A stretch of 64,000 nucleotides of DNA, from positions 13,692,213 to 13,756,212 of the forward strand of contig OZ234493.1 of the NCBI GenBank assembly GCA_965153455.1. Reading direction: 5' to 3'. Both the position numbers and the translations under genes were made by a program. The notes beneath the pieces are model-generated. The model searched no databases and was not told the origin of the DNA. It saw only the letters and a list, made by a program, of their open reading frames with translations. Each line of letters opens with the position of its first letter. Position 1 is the first letter of the stretch. Shown here in pieces: positions 37,275-49,666 of the stretch. This DNA is from Sphagnum compactum. Lineage: Eukaryota; Bryophyta; Sphagnopsida; Sphagnales.

Positions 37275-39941
37275 CACTACTAGGAAATGCGTCTTAGTTC
37301 ACTATGGGTTTCACTAGATTTTTGAGTGAATTTGGACATTTTTACCTAGTGAAATTGTTTAACCCCATAGTGAACGGGGACCAATTGTTACGGACAATGA
37401 CTTGTTTCACTAGTACCTAGTGAAACAAGGTTACTCTCAAATGAAATACAAATTTACCAAACCATTCACTTGTTAGTTAATTAACTAACCAGTATGGAAT
37501 TAAATTAAATTTTAATTATTTAATATATAATATTATCAAGTAGGCCACGTAATCAACCTAAGCACCTAATCTAAGAATTCGATAGAAGAATATTCGGTCA
37601 ACATACCATTGTTGACCACACACAACACCACCCATGAGGTTTAATCCCTTAACCTTTGGAATGGGGGCAAACACCTTTACCATCAAACCACCCCACTTGT
37701 TGTGATAATATGTTACATTACATTTTATTTATCAAATACTTTATTTTAAACATTACAAAAACATAAACTTTAAAAATTCATATCTTATTGAGATTTTGTT
37801 CAAATGAAATGATTCGAGTTTACTTTTTTAAAAATTTCAATAATGTACATAATTACATTTATTTTCTTTTGAAAGTTTAAAATCATTTGAACAAAAGAAA
37901 AGTTGAATATCATTATTCAATAACGTTTCAATGACCATTTTTTTGAAAAAAAAAGTTTAGCAAATGGATTTTTTTTGTTAATATAATAACACTACCTATG
38001 TTAAACTATTTTCAATTATTATATGACTATTTTTCATTAATTTAAATTATTTCACCCTACATTATTTACGACTATTTATGGCTGTTTTCAATTACTTTTG
38101 GTTATTTTTAGTTATTTCACCTTAAGCTACTTTTGGTTATTTTAAGTTATTTTTGGTTATTTTAACTTATTTCACCTTAGGCTATTTTCAGTTATTGTAA
38201 GTTTTTTTGGCTATTTTATGTTATTTTTGGCTATTATAAATTATTTCAATTTAGACTACTTGCAGTTATTATAAATTACTTTTGGCTATTTTAACTTATT
38301 TCACCTTAGGCTATTTTCAGCTATTGTAAGTTTTTTTGCCTATTCTATGTTATTTTTGGCTATTGTAAATTATTTCACTTTAGACTACTTGTAGCTATTA
38401 TAAGTTATTTTTGGCTATTGAAAATTATTTCACCTTAAGTTATTTTCGTTTATTATAAATTATTTCACCTTAGATTATTTTTGGCAATCCTAAACAATTA
38501 TAATATATGGTTATTGGTTGTTCTTTTATTAGTGCTATTGGTGGTTATTAATGGCTATTGGTACCTATTCTATTTGTGGTTACTAATATTTTTTAGTGGT
38601 TATTCTATTAATAGTTATTGGTGATTATTCTATTAATGGCCATTAGTAGTTATTCTATTAGTGGTTATTCGTGGTTATTCTATTGGTGGTTATTATATGA
38701 ATGGTTACTGGTGGCTATTATATTAATGGCTACTGGTGGCTATTATATTAATGGCTACTAGTGGCTATTATATTAATGGCTACTCGTGGCTATTATATTA
38801 ATGGCTACTGGTGGCTATTATATTAATGGCTACTAGTGGCTATTATATTAATGGTTATTGGTGGTTATTCTATTAATGACTACTAGTGGCTATTCTATGA
38901 ATGGATATTGGTGGTTATTCTATTAATGGCTATTCATGATTAATCTATTAATGGTTATTGGTGGCTATTTTATTAATGGTTATTCGTGATTAATCTGTTA
39001 ATGGATATTGGTGGCTATTCTATTAATGGCTATTGGTGGCTATTCTATTAATGGCTATTGGTGGCTATTCTATTAATGGCTATTGGTGATTATTCTATTA
39101 ATGGCTATTAGTGATTATTCTGTTGTAAGCCATAAGTGGTTATTTTATTAATGGTTATTGATGGCTATTTTATTAATGGTTATTAATGGTTATTGTATTA
39201 TAAGTTATTGTTGGTTATTATATGTTATATCACAACTATTGGTGATTATTGTATTATAAATTATTGTTTGATATTCTATGTTATAATATCATATGCTATT
39301 GGTAGTTATTGTATTGTAGGGTATTTAAAATTATTTTTCATAGGTTATTATTTTCTATTCTAACTTATTTTTACCTTAGGTCATTATATTTTGTTTTAGA
39401 TTATTTTAAAGTTATTATGCTTAGGATAAAATAATTTATAATAACATTAAGTAGAATGACCTTGAATAATTTAAAGTATAACTTGAAATAATATATATTA
39501 ATTTAAAATAAATTAACCTAAGGTATAGCCTAAAGTTAGTTGAATAATTTAGTTTTAAATAATTTAAAAGCTTATAATAAACTAATTAAGATACTTAAAG
39601 GTAAAATAACATATAATAATTTAGGGTACAATAATTTATAATAGCCTATAATAACATAAAATATAAGTTAGAATAACTAAAGTAGCTTAAAATAATATAG
39701 GGTATATCATAAAGTAACATAGATAGAATATTTTAAAAAACATAGAAATAAACCTATTTGCTTATAGTAAATTGTAATAGTGAATTACGTTAACTAGAAA
39801 TGAAACATGATGTCTACATAGTGATATTATAATGAAATAACTTTCACTAGGTGAAATCAGTAAAATGCAATGAAGTTATTTCACTTTTAAGGTCCCATAG
39901 TGATTTAAGCTAGTAAATTACACCCCACTTTGGTAGTAGTG
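37275..39941. mobile_element. Non-autonomous CACTA (En/Spm-type) transposon
   Basis: The left end reads CACTACTAGGAAA and the reverse complement of the right end reads CACTACTACCAAA. TGA precedes 37275 and follows 39941, the 3-bp target duplication expected of this superfamily. Subterminal words typical of CACTA repeat inside both ends: CACTATGGG, TTTCACTAG and CCTAGTGAAA on the left (37301-37440), and the same words mostly inverted on the right (39795-39915). The 2,667-bp element codes for nothing: no frame of 60 codons lies inside. Most of the interior is tandem repeats. It needs a transposase from elsewhere. Confidence 0.88.
38060..39240. repeat. Satellite-like cargo of the CACTA element (25-bp units)
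   Basis: From about 38550 to 39200 a 25-bp unit, TGGCTATTATATTAATGGCT plus five bases, is repeated about 25 times with small changes; exact 25-bp steps are seen at 38708 and 38733. Ahead of it (38060-38480) a longer unit of about 125 bases repeats, built from GGCTATTTT, TTATTTCACCTTA and TTTTTGGCTATT. All of it lies inside the CACTA ends. Confidence 0.85.
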
Positions 39942-40224
39942 TGAGCTTGCCACATTGTCTCCATTAGCACTAAGAGACTCACTGCTTTCACTGTACTCAC
40001 CCCCCAAAAAATGCAAGGAGCCCTTCGGTAGAAACTTGATCACTTTGGTGTTCTCCAAATGTGCTAACATTTTGGATCGCACTCATACAAACCACCCTCT
40101 TCGTAATAAGATTGTTGATACTTTCATCTCCAATATGCTCCAATTTAGCTCACTTCCCTTACTAGCTAGAAACAACTTTTTCCTAAAGTTGATCTGTAAT
40201 TCCATAATGTTGGAGTCAGGTTAA

Positions 40225-40675
40225 AGAGTGTCTGTTCTTGGTACAAAAGGAATGCAGTCTCCCGTGAGACAATGATGCACTCCTCCAATCCCTGGGCCCC
40301 GTACATAGAAAGAGTAAACATATTTAAACAAACACCATTTATGTGAAGTTTTTTAGGATTGTCCCTTCACTCCGCATAAATCAATTGGATCTCCAAAATT
40401 CAAAATTTCCATGGGAGCTATCAATCCTGAAATAAAATGATTTTATTCAACCAAGAGCTTAAGATACAAGAATCAACCGATTGTCTTTAATTAATGAAAT
40501 TAATTTAGATGTTATCATTTGTCATTCAACAATATTCTAGAAAGCTATAAAGTACTAGTTATTTCAATCGATGAAAAAAAAATTTGAAATATTTTTCTTT
40601 AATTACATTTATCATTCCTTAAAATATCTGATATATTAGAAAATGAATACTTGTGAGGGTAGAGAGAAAAGACCT
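40225..40675. other. Spacer between the split frame and the 47-bp array
   Basis: AT-rich, no gene recognised. The plus frame 39955-40224 is a shadow of the minus-strand frame described above. Confidence 0.4.
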
Positions 40676-40679
40676 GGCA

Positions 40680-41245
40680 ATTGCTAAGTCATTTTCTTGC
40701 AGGGTTAATGAGAGGATAATCAAATGACCGCTAGGCCGTTTTCTCATGGGGCTAATGAGAGGATAATCGAGCAACCACTAGGTTGTTTTCTTGTGAGGTT
40801 AGCGAAAGGACGACCCGATAGCCCCTAGGTCATTTTCTCGCAAAGCTAGCGTAAGGATGACCCAACAACCGCTAGGTCGTCCTCTCGCAAGAGTAGCTAG
40901 ACAAAGACCTAGTGGCGCCAGGTCGTTTTTTCACAAGGGCAACGAAACACCGACTAGTAAACACCAAGTCATTTTTTCGATTTGTTTTAATATCACGATT
41001 TGGTGTCCACCAGATCACCAAGACGAAACCTTTGTGGGAAAACGATCTAGCGGCTGCCAAATCGTGTCTTCAAATTGTTTCGAGATGATAGTATGGCGAT
41101 CGCTAGATCGATTTTTCACAAAAAATTTGTCTTTGCGATGTAGTGAGATGGACGATCTAATGGCTACCATATCATCTTCTAGGATGGAATTGGAAAGTTG
41201 CCTTCTACTTAAGTGTCGACTTGGCAGCCACTAGATCATTCGATT
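40680..41245. repeat. 47-bp tandem array
   Basis: CCGCTAGGTCGTTTTCTCGC-type units start at 40681, 40728, 40775, 40822, 40869 and 40916, spaced exactly 47. Looser copies follow at about 40962, 41007, 41054 and 41100, and two more at wider spacing near 41163 and 41225. It is more GC- and CpG-rich than its flanks. The unit marker (CTAGGTCG or GATCTAG.GGC.ACCA, in both orientations) is related to the marker of the 33.1-33.6 kb array. The overlapping frame 40857-41234 is a by-product. Confidence 0.85.
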
Positions 41246-41259
41246 TTGTACCATCCTAG

Positions 41260-44200
41260 GGTCATCCATTAGCCATGTAATGGTCAGGTTATGAAGATTT
41301 CAGTTTGTGGATTTGCATGTCATGCTATTGAATTGACTACAGCATTTGAAATGATGACAAAAAAATTAATTAACTAGACTAATGATAAAATACAAACAAG
41401 GTCTAAAGAAAACAGGTTTCATGGAGAATATTTGAAATGGAAGAAAATCCATGGGGTGAAATTGAACCAGCCGGTTTTCTTGTTGTTTAATGACTTCTAA
41501 TAACTTGGTATTAAAATTCCACTTTCTACTACTCAATTGGATGAATGACTAAGGGCTCTAAATGCACACTATGCATCGAGGAAATCAAAATGAAAAATCA
41601 TATAATGATTAACACGTCATTATGTTTATTCAATGATGACTCGAGAAACGTGGTGTTACCTAATTTCTCTCTAGAAGGTGGGCAAAAATTAGAAAATATA
41701 TAAAAAGAAAGATGGCATGGGAGGAGAAGCATTGAGAGGTTGGAAATATTGACATGACCATGTTTCACAAGAAGGATGGGAAGCTGTGATTGTTCTGTTT
41801 TCAATGTAAAGGTGAAATCCAAATGAAAAACTTGTTGATTATTATGTTTTGAAGAAAATTGAAAAGAAATGAAATGTGCAAAAAACACTCACAGTAGCTT
41901 TGTTTGATTTTGTAGCCTTCAGATGCCGTATATCATTATTTCCTTGTGCAAATTTTGGACCCCATGTAGCCTTGTGAGCTTTTACACCTTTTGGACGCTC
42001 CAATTGTGGAAGGCCGCGTTCAGAGTTCTTGAAATTGGAAGAAAGAAAGGGATGACAATGATACAAATAAGAAGAAATGAAAAAGCTTGGTGTCATGAAT
42101 GAAAAGGAATAACTTGGGAAAAGATAACATGGAAATAAACAAAACTATGGCTGGGGAGGAATTACTTAAAAGGAGTAAACAAGGAGAGAGCTGAACACAT
42201 TGACATTAGAGGAAAGAAAGACCTCTAAAAACCCTAACTTACAACTTCCATAAGTTGGAGACTTCCTTCTAAGAGAAAAACGCCCAAGAACCCTAAATCA
42301 TGACTTTCACAAGTTGAAATGTTCCCTCTCACCTTTTTTCCAAATTGGACTACCAAGATGATATATGGATAAAAAAGTTTTTACCATGTTTCATCCATTT
42401 AAGTTTCAAACATTTAAATTCAAGGCTTGGTCGATTTATAAGATCTATATGCAATAACCGGTCAACATTGTTGTTAATTGTCAACTTCAATAAACATTTC
42501 ATAGCATAGTTTCAATATTGGTTGTTAATTAGTTTGATGTATTATTTAGGTGCATATTAATTTTATTCATTGGAATAAGTTTTTTCTCACAATAATTTCC
42601 CTAGTATTAAGAATCAATTATATGGACGTGGACCTCTATAATTAGTAAAAAGTTGTTAATATTCTTATTTGCAAATTTGGGTAGAAATTTTAGAATATTA
42701 TTTTTTGATCGACAACATTTAAACATCAAGTGAAAAAAACACTTTACAAATAAAAGTTCTCATGCAATGTAAGGTTAACTAATAATATTTCTTTGTAAAA
42801 TTGTGAATTGCTTTTGAGGTAAAAGAGGTATTGAAATGAAATTTTGGATGGCCATGATCTTTTGAAATTTATCAAAATTATTTGAATAAATCATCATGCA
42901 AATCAACACATTGATGAATTGTTACAACATTACATATAAATGGAGTTTAATATATGGAAACATATATTAAGTTGGGATTCAAATATTAGAGTTCAACTTC
43001 ATTTCCATGGTCCTTCTTTATTTTCATAATTATATAATTATGAATTAATTTTAAATTTTAATATATATACTTTTTTTTTGGAAATGGGTTAAAATGTTGA
43101 GTTTGACAAAGTTGAACATTTGTTTTATAAGTGATTCACAATTAATTTATTAGTATAATTTCCCAATTTATCGCTAAGTGGAAATAGGAAAAAAAATCAA
43201 ATCTCAATGTTACAAGAATAATATTAATATTCTACAATGATCATTGTCTTGTATTCATTGGGATAATCACGACATTTATGGATTATAACAATTTTCAAGT
43301 TCATTATATGTAAAGTAATTAAATATTATTTTTCCATTTTAATTGTACATTAATGTATTTCACTTGACTGATTTACTTTATGTTTTGCTTTTAACTACAT
43401 TGGGTTCCACATTGCCAAATTGGCCCTGGAATATTATTTCACCAATCACATTGTGGTGTGAAGAAGTCTTCTACCAAATTTGAAGATTTGTTTCAAGATG
43501 ATATTATACTCGACACAATTTGAATTGTTTTTCTAATACAATTGTTGCATGATGTTTTTGTATTTAAACTTGACATCATTTATGTATGCAATTATAAGTC
43601 TAAACACAAAACATATTAATTTCAAAATTCATGGATTTTATTTGTCACTCTATGCTTCATCAATTTAAAACCAATATATTAATTCGATCTTGAATGTAAA
43701 AATATACATGTGTGAGTGCATATATAATACACATATAAAATTGACAATGTGTGAGTATTTTTAATTCATTGCATATATAATAACTTTCATCTTTGAACTT
43801 AGTTTTATTTTATTTTCATTGAGGTTTATGATTGAGATTTTGGAGATTTGTAAATAATTTTAACAAATGATTTCTTGACTCGCCAATTTTCAATGCTTAA
43901 AATTTGTTCAATCGTAAGCATGATCTTAATAATGCACCTCAATTTATCTAATTTTCTTTTTTTATTTATAAAAAAATTCATTGCAAGACGATTCATTATT
44001 CAATAACTCATGCACTATATGTTTAAACCTTAAAAATTATGAAACTACTATTCATGGTTTGGAAGATGCTAGGGTGACAAACAAACTTCCTTCTTTAATA
44101 TATTGGTGTGTATGCTTGCAAAAATGTATGTCCAAATTCAATGATGCACTTTTCAAAGCTAAATTACTCTTATGGTGAGTAGAGGGGTACGATATGTGCA

Positions 44201-45640
44201 AGGTAGACTAGGACCACAACATCATGGCACAACAAGCATCCAATAATGAAATGTGGGTCATTAAAAAATCAAACATTGGCCCCCCAAGTAAACCCATAAT
44301 GGTATTTAAACCTTTTTGAATGGGACTTCTCATTGTCTATATTTAGCCTAAAAATGTCAAATATAGACCCAGAGACCTTAATTCAATCTTGGGACGAGGT
44401 CTAGATCAATCTTCAATGGTTTTCAAAATGAAGGACAAATACCCAATGGCTATCAATTGGGTATATACCCACTTACTCATTGGTTTCAATATTTCTCCAA
44501 TAACCAATTTTGATGCAATAACCATGATTTTTGAAATAAAAAAAAAATCAAAGAACTTTCCAAAGTTTTGTTAGTTTTTTTGGTCAATTTTTTCATGAAA
44601 ATCATTTATTCTTTGAAGCTTTTGAAATAGTAACCAAAACCAATGGTTCTTTGATTTTGAATTTTTTTCACAAAACTAGAACCTATGAATCTTGATTTAA
44701 AAATATTTAAAGAATTGGAACTGCCATTTCTTAAAAATTTGAAAGAACTGCACAATAGTAATCCATATATTGTTTACAAGCAACTATTTAAGAAATGGGC
44801 CTAGGGTTTTACCATGGTACAACCTTGAGTTTACCCAATTTCTAAGACATGGTCATAATAAACTAATGATTACACAAACACAATGTTCACATGGATATTA
44901 GAAGTTGGTAGAGAAATTTTGATTAAGAAAAGTTTATAGTAAAAGTTGCCAAGTATGGACTATGGTCAGCTGTAGACTTGAACTTCAAACTTTGGATGGG
45001 TGTGTTTAGACATTCCTTCCTATGTGCATATTTGCTTTTCATGAGTGTTTGCCATTCCCTCACCCTAAAAAAGGGAAAAATACACACATTAAAACCCTGT
45101 GGCTAAGAAAAAGGTTTGGATTAATCCAAGGTTATATAGTGTCAATTCAAAGATTTTATAATTAAATATAATTATATCTTATAATTTATAGATTGTAAAA
45201 AAATAAAAACCAAAAAAAAAAAAAATTATTCTTAAACATCTACAATGGTAGAGAACGTATTCCTATCCTTGCTACCAACCCCCACGATAAGGTGCGAAAA
45301 GTTTCCAAAAAAGTTATGAACTAAAACCTCATTGGTTTGTCCAATGATCCTTCACAACAAGGGGTTTCTAAATTCTCTTTTTAAACTCCCTTGTTATAGG
45401 AATATTCAAATCTATATCTCTCCAATCCCCCTCCTACCCCTTTCCTCTTTCCCTCTCATTTCTCATCACTTGTGTATATATAACAAAAACCAAACTCCTT
45501 TGGATCACAACTAGTTGGACTAAATAACCTTGTTGATGGGGGTGATGGACCCCAAACCAACTGGCAAGAACAAAAAAGTGAACTGGTGGGGTTGGACTAA
45601 TAGGAAACCTTCACAAAAAACTATGGTGGGGTTGGATAGG
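41260..45640. other. Long AT-rich non-genic stretch
   Basis: Short frames on both strands (for example 41598-41888 minus and 43981-44178 plus) show no domain, no splice context and low-complexity composition. I see no element ends here. Confidence 0.45.
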
Positions 45641-45649
45641 CCATCATTA

Positions 45650-47755
45650 AGGAATTCCAAAAAGGCCCTGTATGTAAGAAGATTAAAAATGTTGGTTCCA
45701 ACCCAAGGACAAATCATGAAACATTCCTTTGGTTGGGTACCTTTGACATGAAAGATACCATGTCAAGCTCTTGTCTTGGGCCCCATATTATTTTGTTTGG
45801 CCCTTAGTTACCTAGGGTCTTTGGGAACACATAATGGGAACAAGCTTATAATTTTAATCCATATTTTTTATATGAGCGTATTTGACATTCAAAAAGATCA
45901 TATGTGAAGGCACGATAACATTATGAATTTTGGCTTAAGCTTGGGGTAGGTAGTAGAATAATTTTGTGGCTTGGAGTCCGGGGACATGTTCGATACCTTG
46001 GGCATGTTTTACAATGGGCATTATGCCACCATGTCCAAGCCCCCAAGTAGTCAAGGGTCATTTGGTTTTAGCCCCATGCCACCCATGGCTATAATGTCCT
46101 AGACCCTGTGCTATCGCATCCCAATCCCTAGCAACCTAGGATCATTCTATCATAAGCCCCCATGTTGTTGTGTCCTAAATCCTGGGCCACCTTATCCTAG
46201 CCCCTACATAACTTAGGGTCCATTCCATTTTGTCATGGGCCCATGTTGTGTAGTGACCTAGAGCCCAAACCAGCTTGTCCTAGCCGTCAAAAGGTCTAAA
46301 ATCATTTTTCATAGATGGTAGGCCATTTGTCCTAGGCCCCAAGCAAGCTAAGGGGGCCTCAAGGCACCCATTTTTGGGCCTAGGCAACGAAGGGTCTATT
46401 TTTATCATGGCCCTAGGGCATCTTGTCTTGGCCCCCAAGGCACTTGTCAATGGTGTGGAACTTGTACTACGATGGAATGCACCTAGGAAAGCCCATTCCA
46501 CCCAGAACAATAATGGGTCTACAACTATGATTTTGCCATTATAAAGACAAAGCATGGATGTGGGTTCCGAGTGTATTCAAGAGTAGTCGATGAAGTTTGT
46601 CCAAATCATATATTGGAATGAATACAAGTAAAATGTCAATGCAAAATCACATTAATTAATCAACATAATTTATACATTCATCATACACCAAACACATTTG
46701 CAATGTGCAAATACTTATATGTAGAAGGATGGTTTCAAAAAATAGCCTTTTTATTATGCCCACCTCAAAATAATTATTCTTCCCCAAAGTAAGAATAAAT
46801 CTTCTAGATATACCTCCCATGGTTTTTTTTTTTCAATTTTTGTCAAGTACGTGCACTAGCAATCACCCACAAGAAGAACGACCCAAATTTGGCTAGATGT
46901 CAGCAAGCAAAGTAAAAAATAATTTGAATCCCACCTTCAAATAGCACAGGGACCATGACAAGTGGCTTGGGGGCCAAGACAAGGTGCCCTAGAGCCATGA
47001 CAAAACTAGACCCTTGGTTGCACGGGCCCAAGAATGGATGCCTTGAGCCCCCCCTAGTTTGCTTGGGGCCTAGGACAAGTAGCCTACCGTCTATGAAAAA
47101 TGATTTTAGACCTTTTGACAACTTTAGGACAAGATGGTTTGGGCTTTAGGACACTTCACAACATGGGCCCATGACAAAATGGAATGAACCCTAGATTATT
47201 TAGGGGCTAGGAGAAGGTGGCCCAGGGTTTAGGACACTACAACATAGGGCCTAAGATAGAATGATCCTAGTTTGCTAGGGGTTGGGATGTGATAGGAGGG
47301 GTTTAGGACATTATGGTCATGGGTGGCATGGGGCTAAGACCAAATGACCCTTTACTACTTGGGGGCTTGGACATGGTGGTATAGTGCCCATCATAGGACA
47401 TGCTTGATGTATCGAACATGTCCCTAGACTCCAAGCCACCAAGCCACAAAAATATTCTACTACCTACCCCAAGCCTAAGCCAAAATTCATAATGTTACCA
47501 TGCTTTCACGGATGATCTTTTTGAATCTCAAAAACGTTCATATAAAAAATATGGATAAAAATTACAAGCTTGTTCCCATAATGTGTTCCCAAAGGCCCTA
47601 GGTAGCTAGGGGCTCAAGACAAAAGATTAACAAAATATCTTTCATGTCAAGGGACCCAACCAAGAGAATCTTTCATGATTTGCCCTTGGGCTAGAGCCAA
47701 GACTCTCATTTTTAAAATCTTCTTACATACATGGTCTTTTTGGAATTTCATACAT
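45650..47755. mobile_element. Foldback: 800-bp inverted repeat with 490-bp spacer
   Basis: The left arm, about 45650-46455, is the reverse complement of the right arm, about 46948-47755, at roughly 85-88% identity by eye with few indels. Examples are TTGTCTTGGCCCCCAAG at 46424 against CTTGGGGGCCAAGACAA at 46967, and TTGGCTTAAGCTTGGGGTAG at 45931 against CTACCCCAAGCCTAAGCCAA at 47463. Each arm is itself made of diverged units of about 77-88 bases with GGGTCATT and TGTCCTAG words. The spacer is AT-rich and codes for nothing. A transcript would form a very long hairpin. It may be two copies of one element in opposite orientation or a true foldback element. Confidence 0.88.
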
Positions 47756-47835
47756 CATTCGATGAAAATCTTCAAATGGTTTGTTTGATTCACCAACTTC
47801 CTTTGGGTCAGGACTGGGGAACTTGCCCTACACTA

Positions 47836-48624
47836 TCTATTATATTAATTCATTACGTCTGTGCGTGCGTCTGTCTGACACGACAATTCTGTTGTAGAAT
47901 CGGCCTCTGCATTTTTTATAGCAGAACCGGGTCGTGGTGGCGGAGAGACACACGCCAGCCATCGATCGCGTCGTCACCACCGACACTCTGAGCAAAGCGA
48001 GAGCCTGACTGAGACTGAGGATCTCGATTTGGGATCTCATTCGGGACGCGGATCGTGAAGAAGACGAGCGGAAAAGCCGTGCCCGTGAGGACAGAGTGCT
48101 GCACTCGCGCTTGCTCGATCGTTGCAGCAGCAGCAACAGCTCCTTGTGCGCTTGCACACAGAGGAGATTTGCACTCCTCTCTCGCTTACTCTCAGCTGCA
48201 GTAACGGCCTTTCGAGGTTCTTGCAGGTGTGGGTTACAAACAAACGCACTCTCCGTCACCTGCTCTCTTGACCTATGCTTTTTTGTCCCAAAGGATATCG
48301 GAGAAAGCTGTGTGCAATAGTTGTTTTCTACGATTTCCACGAGGGTTTTTGAGTTCGCCATCGCTGTTTCTCTGCTATAGGGCGAAGAGGAATGTATAAT
48401 TCTTACTGCTACAAAGAAAATTAGGGATTTTTTCGAAGCTTTGGATGTCGTGGTTTTTTATTTTTTGCTCATTTTTGCATTTTTCTGCTCTCTAGAAGCT
48501 GGAGATGACGCTTTGTGGATCATTCATTTCTTTTTTCTTTTGGGTTTGTTGGAGCTTTCTGAGCTAGAGCTTGAGTGATGGATTTATTTACACACCTGTG
48601 CATTAGGCACGGGGTTCAGACTAG
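47836..48624 (+). mobile_element. Short non-autonomous Helitron carrying a CpG-rich segment
   Basis: The 5' end reads TCTATTATATTAA, a Helitron-like TC start preceded by A. The 3' end has the hairpin CCTGTGC-ATTA-GGCACGGG, then GTTCAGA and the terminal CTAG, followed by T. Insertion between A and T is the Helitron rule. The same 36-base 3' end occurs inverted at 55937-55973 with one difference. The interior (47860-48400) is far more GC- and CpG-rich than its surroundings and looks like a captured promoter or first exon. The 173-codon minus frame there (47840-48361) has no known relative. The 5' end rests on one short motif, so the left border is less sure than the right. Confidence 0.62.
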
Positions 48625-48639
48625 TTACTAGTATGGAGA

Positions 48640-49540
48640 AAAACTTATAGGTAGGGAAAACAAGGCCATCCTTCCCACAGAATATGAGATTAGGCGAGAT
48701 GCTAAACTCCCCCTAACAAGCTTTGTTCAGCACTGGTTTCACTTGCCTTTTCGCACACCTTTTTCGGCCTCAGTACATATGTATGTGAAACCAAGTTCTA
48801 GTGGAAACTTTTTGTGACTGAAGTTGGAGTGGAAGGTGTTGTGGACCTTATTCCTTTACTTTCTCTCTTGCAAGTGTTTCAATTCTCCAATCCTCCTGAC
48901 TCTATGCACCAGCTTTCCCACTCCTAATACAGTTGTACCTAGGCAACTTCAATATGAATTATATAACTTTCAGAATTGTTGAGATTGTCAAACCATATTT
49001 ATTCAAAGAAAAAAAATTATGAAGGAAAATAATAGTGTTTTAATAAGTACAAGAATTTTTTTTACATGAAATCTTCAGAATAAAATAATTATTGGACATC
49101 AAGATGTTGAACTTGCCTGATACATAGTGTTTTTATTTTTCAAGTTTTTGTTGGAGTGTTAATACCAGCTTGTGAACATCCCAAAGAAAAGAATAACAAT
49201 AAATGATGACTTGTTATTAAAACCTTTCAAAAATAAAACAAATAGTCTATCTATTTACAACAACCAAAAATAAACATGATTACCCAAAATATCTCTTTTC
49301 TGATGATTTTTTTTCAAAAAACTAGAAAATTTCTCAAGGATGAATTGCATTACAAATTGGCCCAATTCCAAAAAGTGGATGAAAGCTTTGAAGGAGTTAT
49401 TAGGATACATAAGTCAACTGGTAACAGTAACCCAGCACAACAGAAGGTACAACATTTTTCAATTTCCAAATATCGATATCATAAATGTGGTGAAAGAAGG
49501 TGACATATATGAAGATAGAAGGCCCCTATGTATAGGGATA
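48640..49540. other. Non-genic spacer
   Basis: AT-rich, no recognised feature. Confidence 0.4.
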
Positions 49541-49546
49541 AACATC

Positions 49547-49666
49547 AAATGTCATATGTAAGGATCTGACAAATGTCATATGTAAGCATCTGAAATATGT
49601 CATATGTAAGGATCTGACAAATGTCATATGTAAGCATCTGACAAATGTCATATGTAAGGATCTGAC
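49547..49666. repeat. 24-bp tandem array, five copies
   Basis: Five units of AAATGTCATATGTAAGGATC plus TGAC at 49547, 49571, 49595, 49619 and 49643. GGATC and GCATC alternate between units, which gives a 48-bp higher-order pattern. Low divergence suggests recent amplification. Confidence 0.9.

Larger units (their letters stand above)
36879..40070 (-). pseudogene. 173-codon frame split by a CACTA element
   Basis: On the minus strand an ATG at 40070 opens a frame to 39942, where the CACTA element begins. If the element and one TGA copy are removed, the frame continues without shift from 37271 to a stop at 36879 (43 plus 131 codons including the stop). Visible text before the break is KVIKFLPKGSLHFLGGEYSE. 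After it come CNLLDPEGVFLVKGRVTTSD and MDDILGHDHVGLTIFYCLGD. The latter resembles a small domain found in transposon-linked plant proteins, but I cannot name it. The frame ends about where the DUF7869-like relic starts on the same strand, so both may be parts of one gene. There is a stop just upstream of the ATG. Confidence 0.55.

Noticed and set aside
40857-41234. 125-codon plus frame
   Set aside because: Lies inside the 47-bp tandem array and changes with the repeat units.
47840-48361. 173-codon minus frame in the CpG-rich part of the Helitron
   Set aside because: Arg/Ser-rich, no domain, and it spans the Helitron's left end; long chance frames are expected at this base composition.
49547-49666. 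CRISPR-like regular array
   Set aside because: Units are head-to-tail without unique spacers, and the DNA is from a plant nucleus; the other arrays in the window were rejected for the same reason.
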